Source: Nostoc sphaeroides (GTDB lineage Bacteria > Cyanobacteriota > Cyanobacteriia > Cyanobacteriales > Nostocaceae). Taken from it: a stretch of 64,000 nt of DNA. Positions 63,962 to 64,000 of this stretch are shown here, one piece after another. The number at the start of each line of letters is the position of its first letter. The stretch's first letter is position 1. The position numbers were made by a program, and so were the translations under genes. The notes beneath the pieces were generated by a model. That model made no database searches and was not told the DNA's origin. It was given only the letters and a program-made list of their open reading frames with translations. The DNA is taken from contig NZ_CP031941.1 of the NCBI RefSeq assembly GCF_003443655.1, positions 2,289,501-2,353,500 on the forward strand, read 5' to 3'.

Positions 63962-64000
63962 CTATCTCAGTGTCGAGAGAATTTTTGCCGCTAATACTAA

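Overview
The window is chromosomal DNA from a filamentous, probably heterocyst-forming cyanobacterium of the Nostoc/Anabaena/Calothrix kind. The grounds are the very frequent HIP1 octamer GCGATCGC, heptanucleotide tandem arrays of the (GTCAACA)n type, an aerobic chlorophyll-cyclase gene (acsF), a TxlA/HCF164-type thylakoid thioredoxin, a XisH/XisI pair, an SDR-CIA30 protein of HCF173 type, and a dense population of short palindromic repeats. No ribosomal RNA, CRISPR array or complete transposase gene is present; there is one tRNA (Pro-CGG).

Layout. 0-9 kb: a secreted Cys protein, a secreted cyanovirin-N homologue, a MacA/MacB-like adaptor-permease pair without an ATPase, two decayed genes (aldo/keto reductase, chaB) around two heptamer arrays, a Uma2 nuclease and two GNAT acetyltransferases. 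9.5-15 kb: uridine phosphorylase, a retropepsin-like protease, an AhpD-like protein, an alpha/beta hydrolase, a phosphoribosyltransferase and a GPH-type sugar symporter. 15.5-25 kb: a truncated xisH with intact xisI, rtcA, and a THI5-like ABC transporter split by a single-gene restriction-modification system, then the SDR-CIA30 protein. 25-36 kb: a secreted adenosine-deaminase-like enzyme, DUF4350 and MoxR, YbjN, a LipM-like octanoyltransferase, an HD hydrolase, a TPR protein, a DUF411 protein, and holB read from an ATT start codon. 36-48 kb: mnmG, a VanY-like peptidase, and three tandem paralogues with upstream HIP1-containing 40-bp repeats (2, 14 and 1 copies). 48-64 kb: DUF2996, TM2, acsF, a VWA protein plus a decayed copy of its 3' end, ligA, a double-SIMPL protein, txlA, an ABC-2 permease, tRNA-Pro, and the overlapping pair lipA-gpsA.

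Most intergenic space is made of small non-autonomous elements. At least eight terminal-inverted-repeat families can be told apart, several with visible target duplications (TWA, TA, 8 bp and 9 bp). The same internal passenger repeats occur inside different terminal repeats, so the elements look modular. Two of them supply the stop codons of neighbouring genes, one is nested inside another, and one interrupts a HIP1 tandem repeat.

The most unusual single loci are the fused Dam-type methyltransferase/PD-(D/E)xK nuclease gene inside the ABC transporter locus, the ATT start of holB, and the triplicated propeller-like genes with their 40-bp HIP1 arrays. All functions are assigned from sequence reading alone; no database search was possible.
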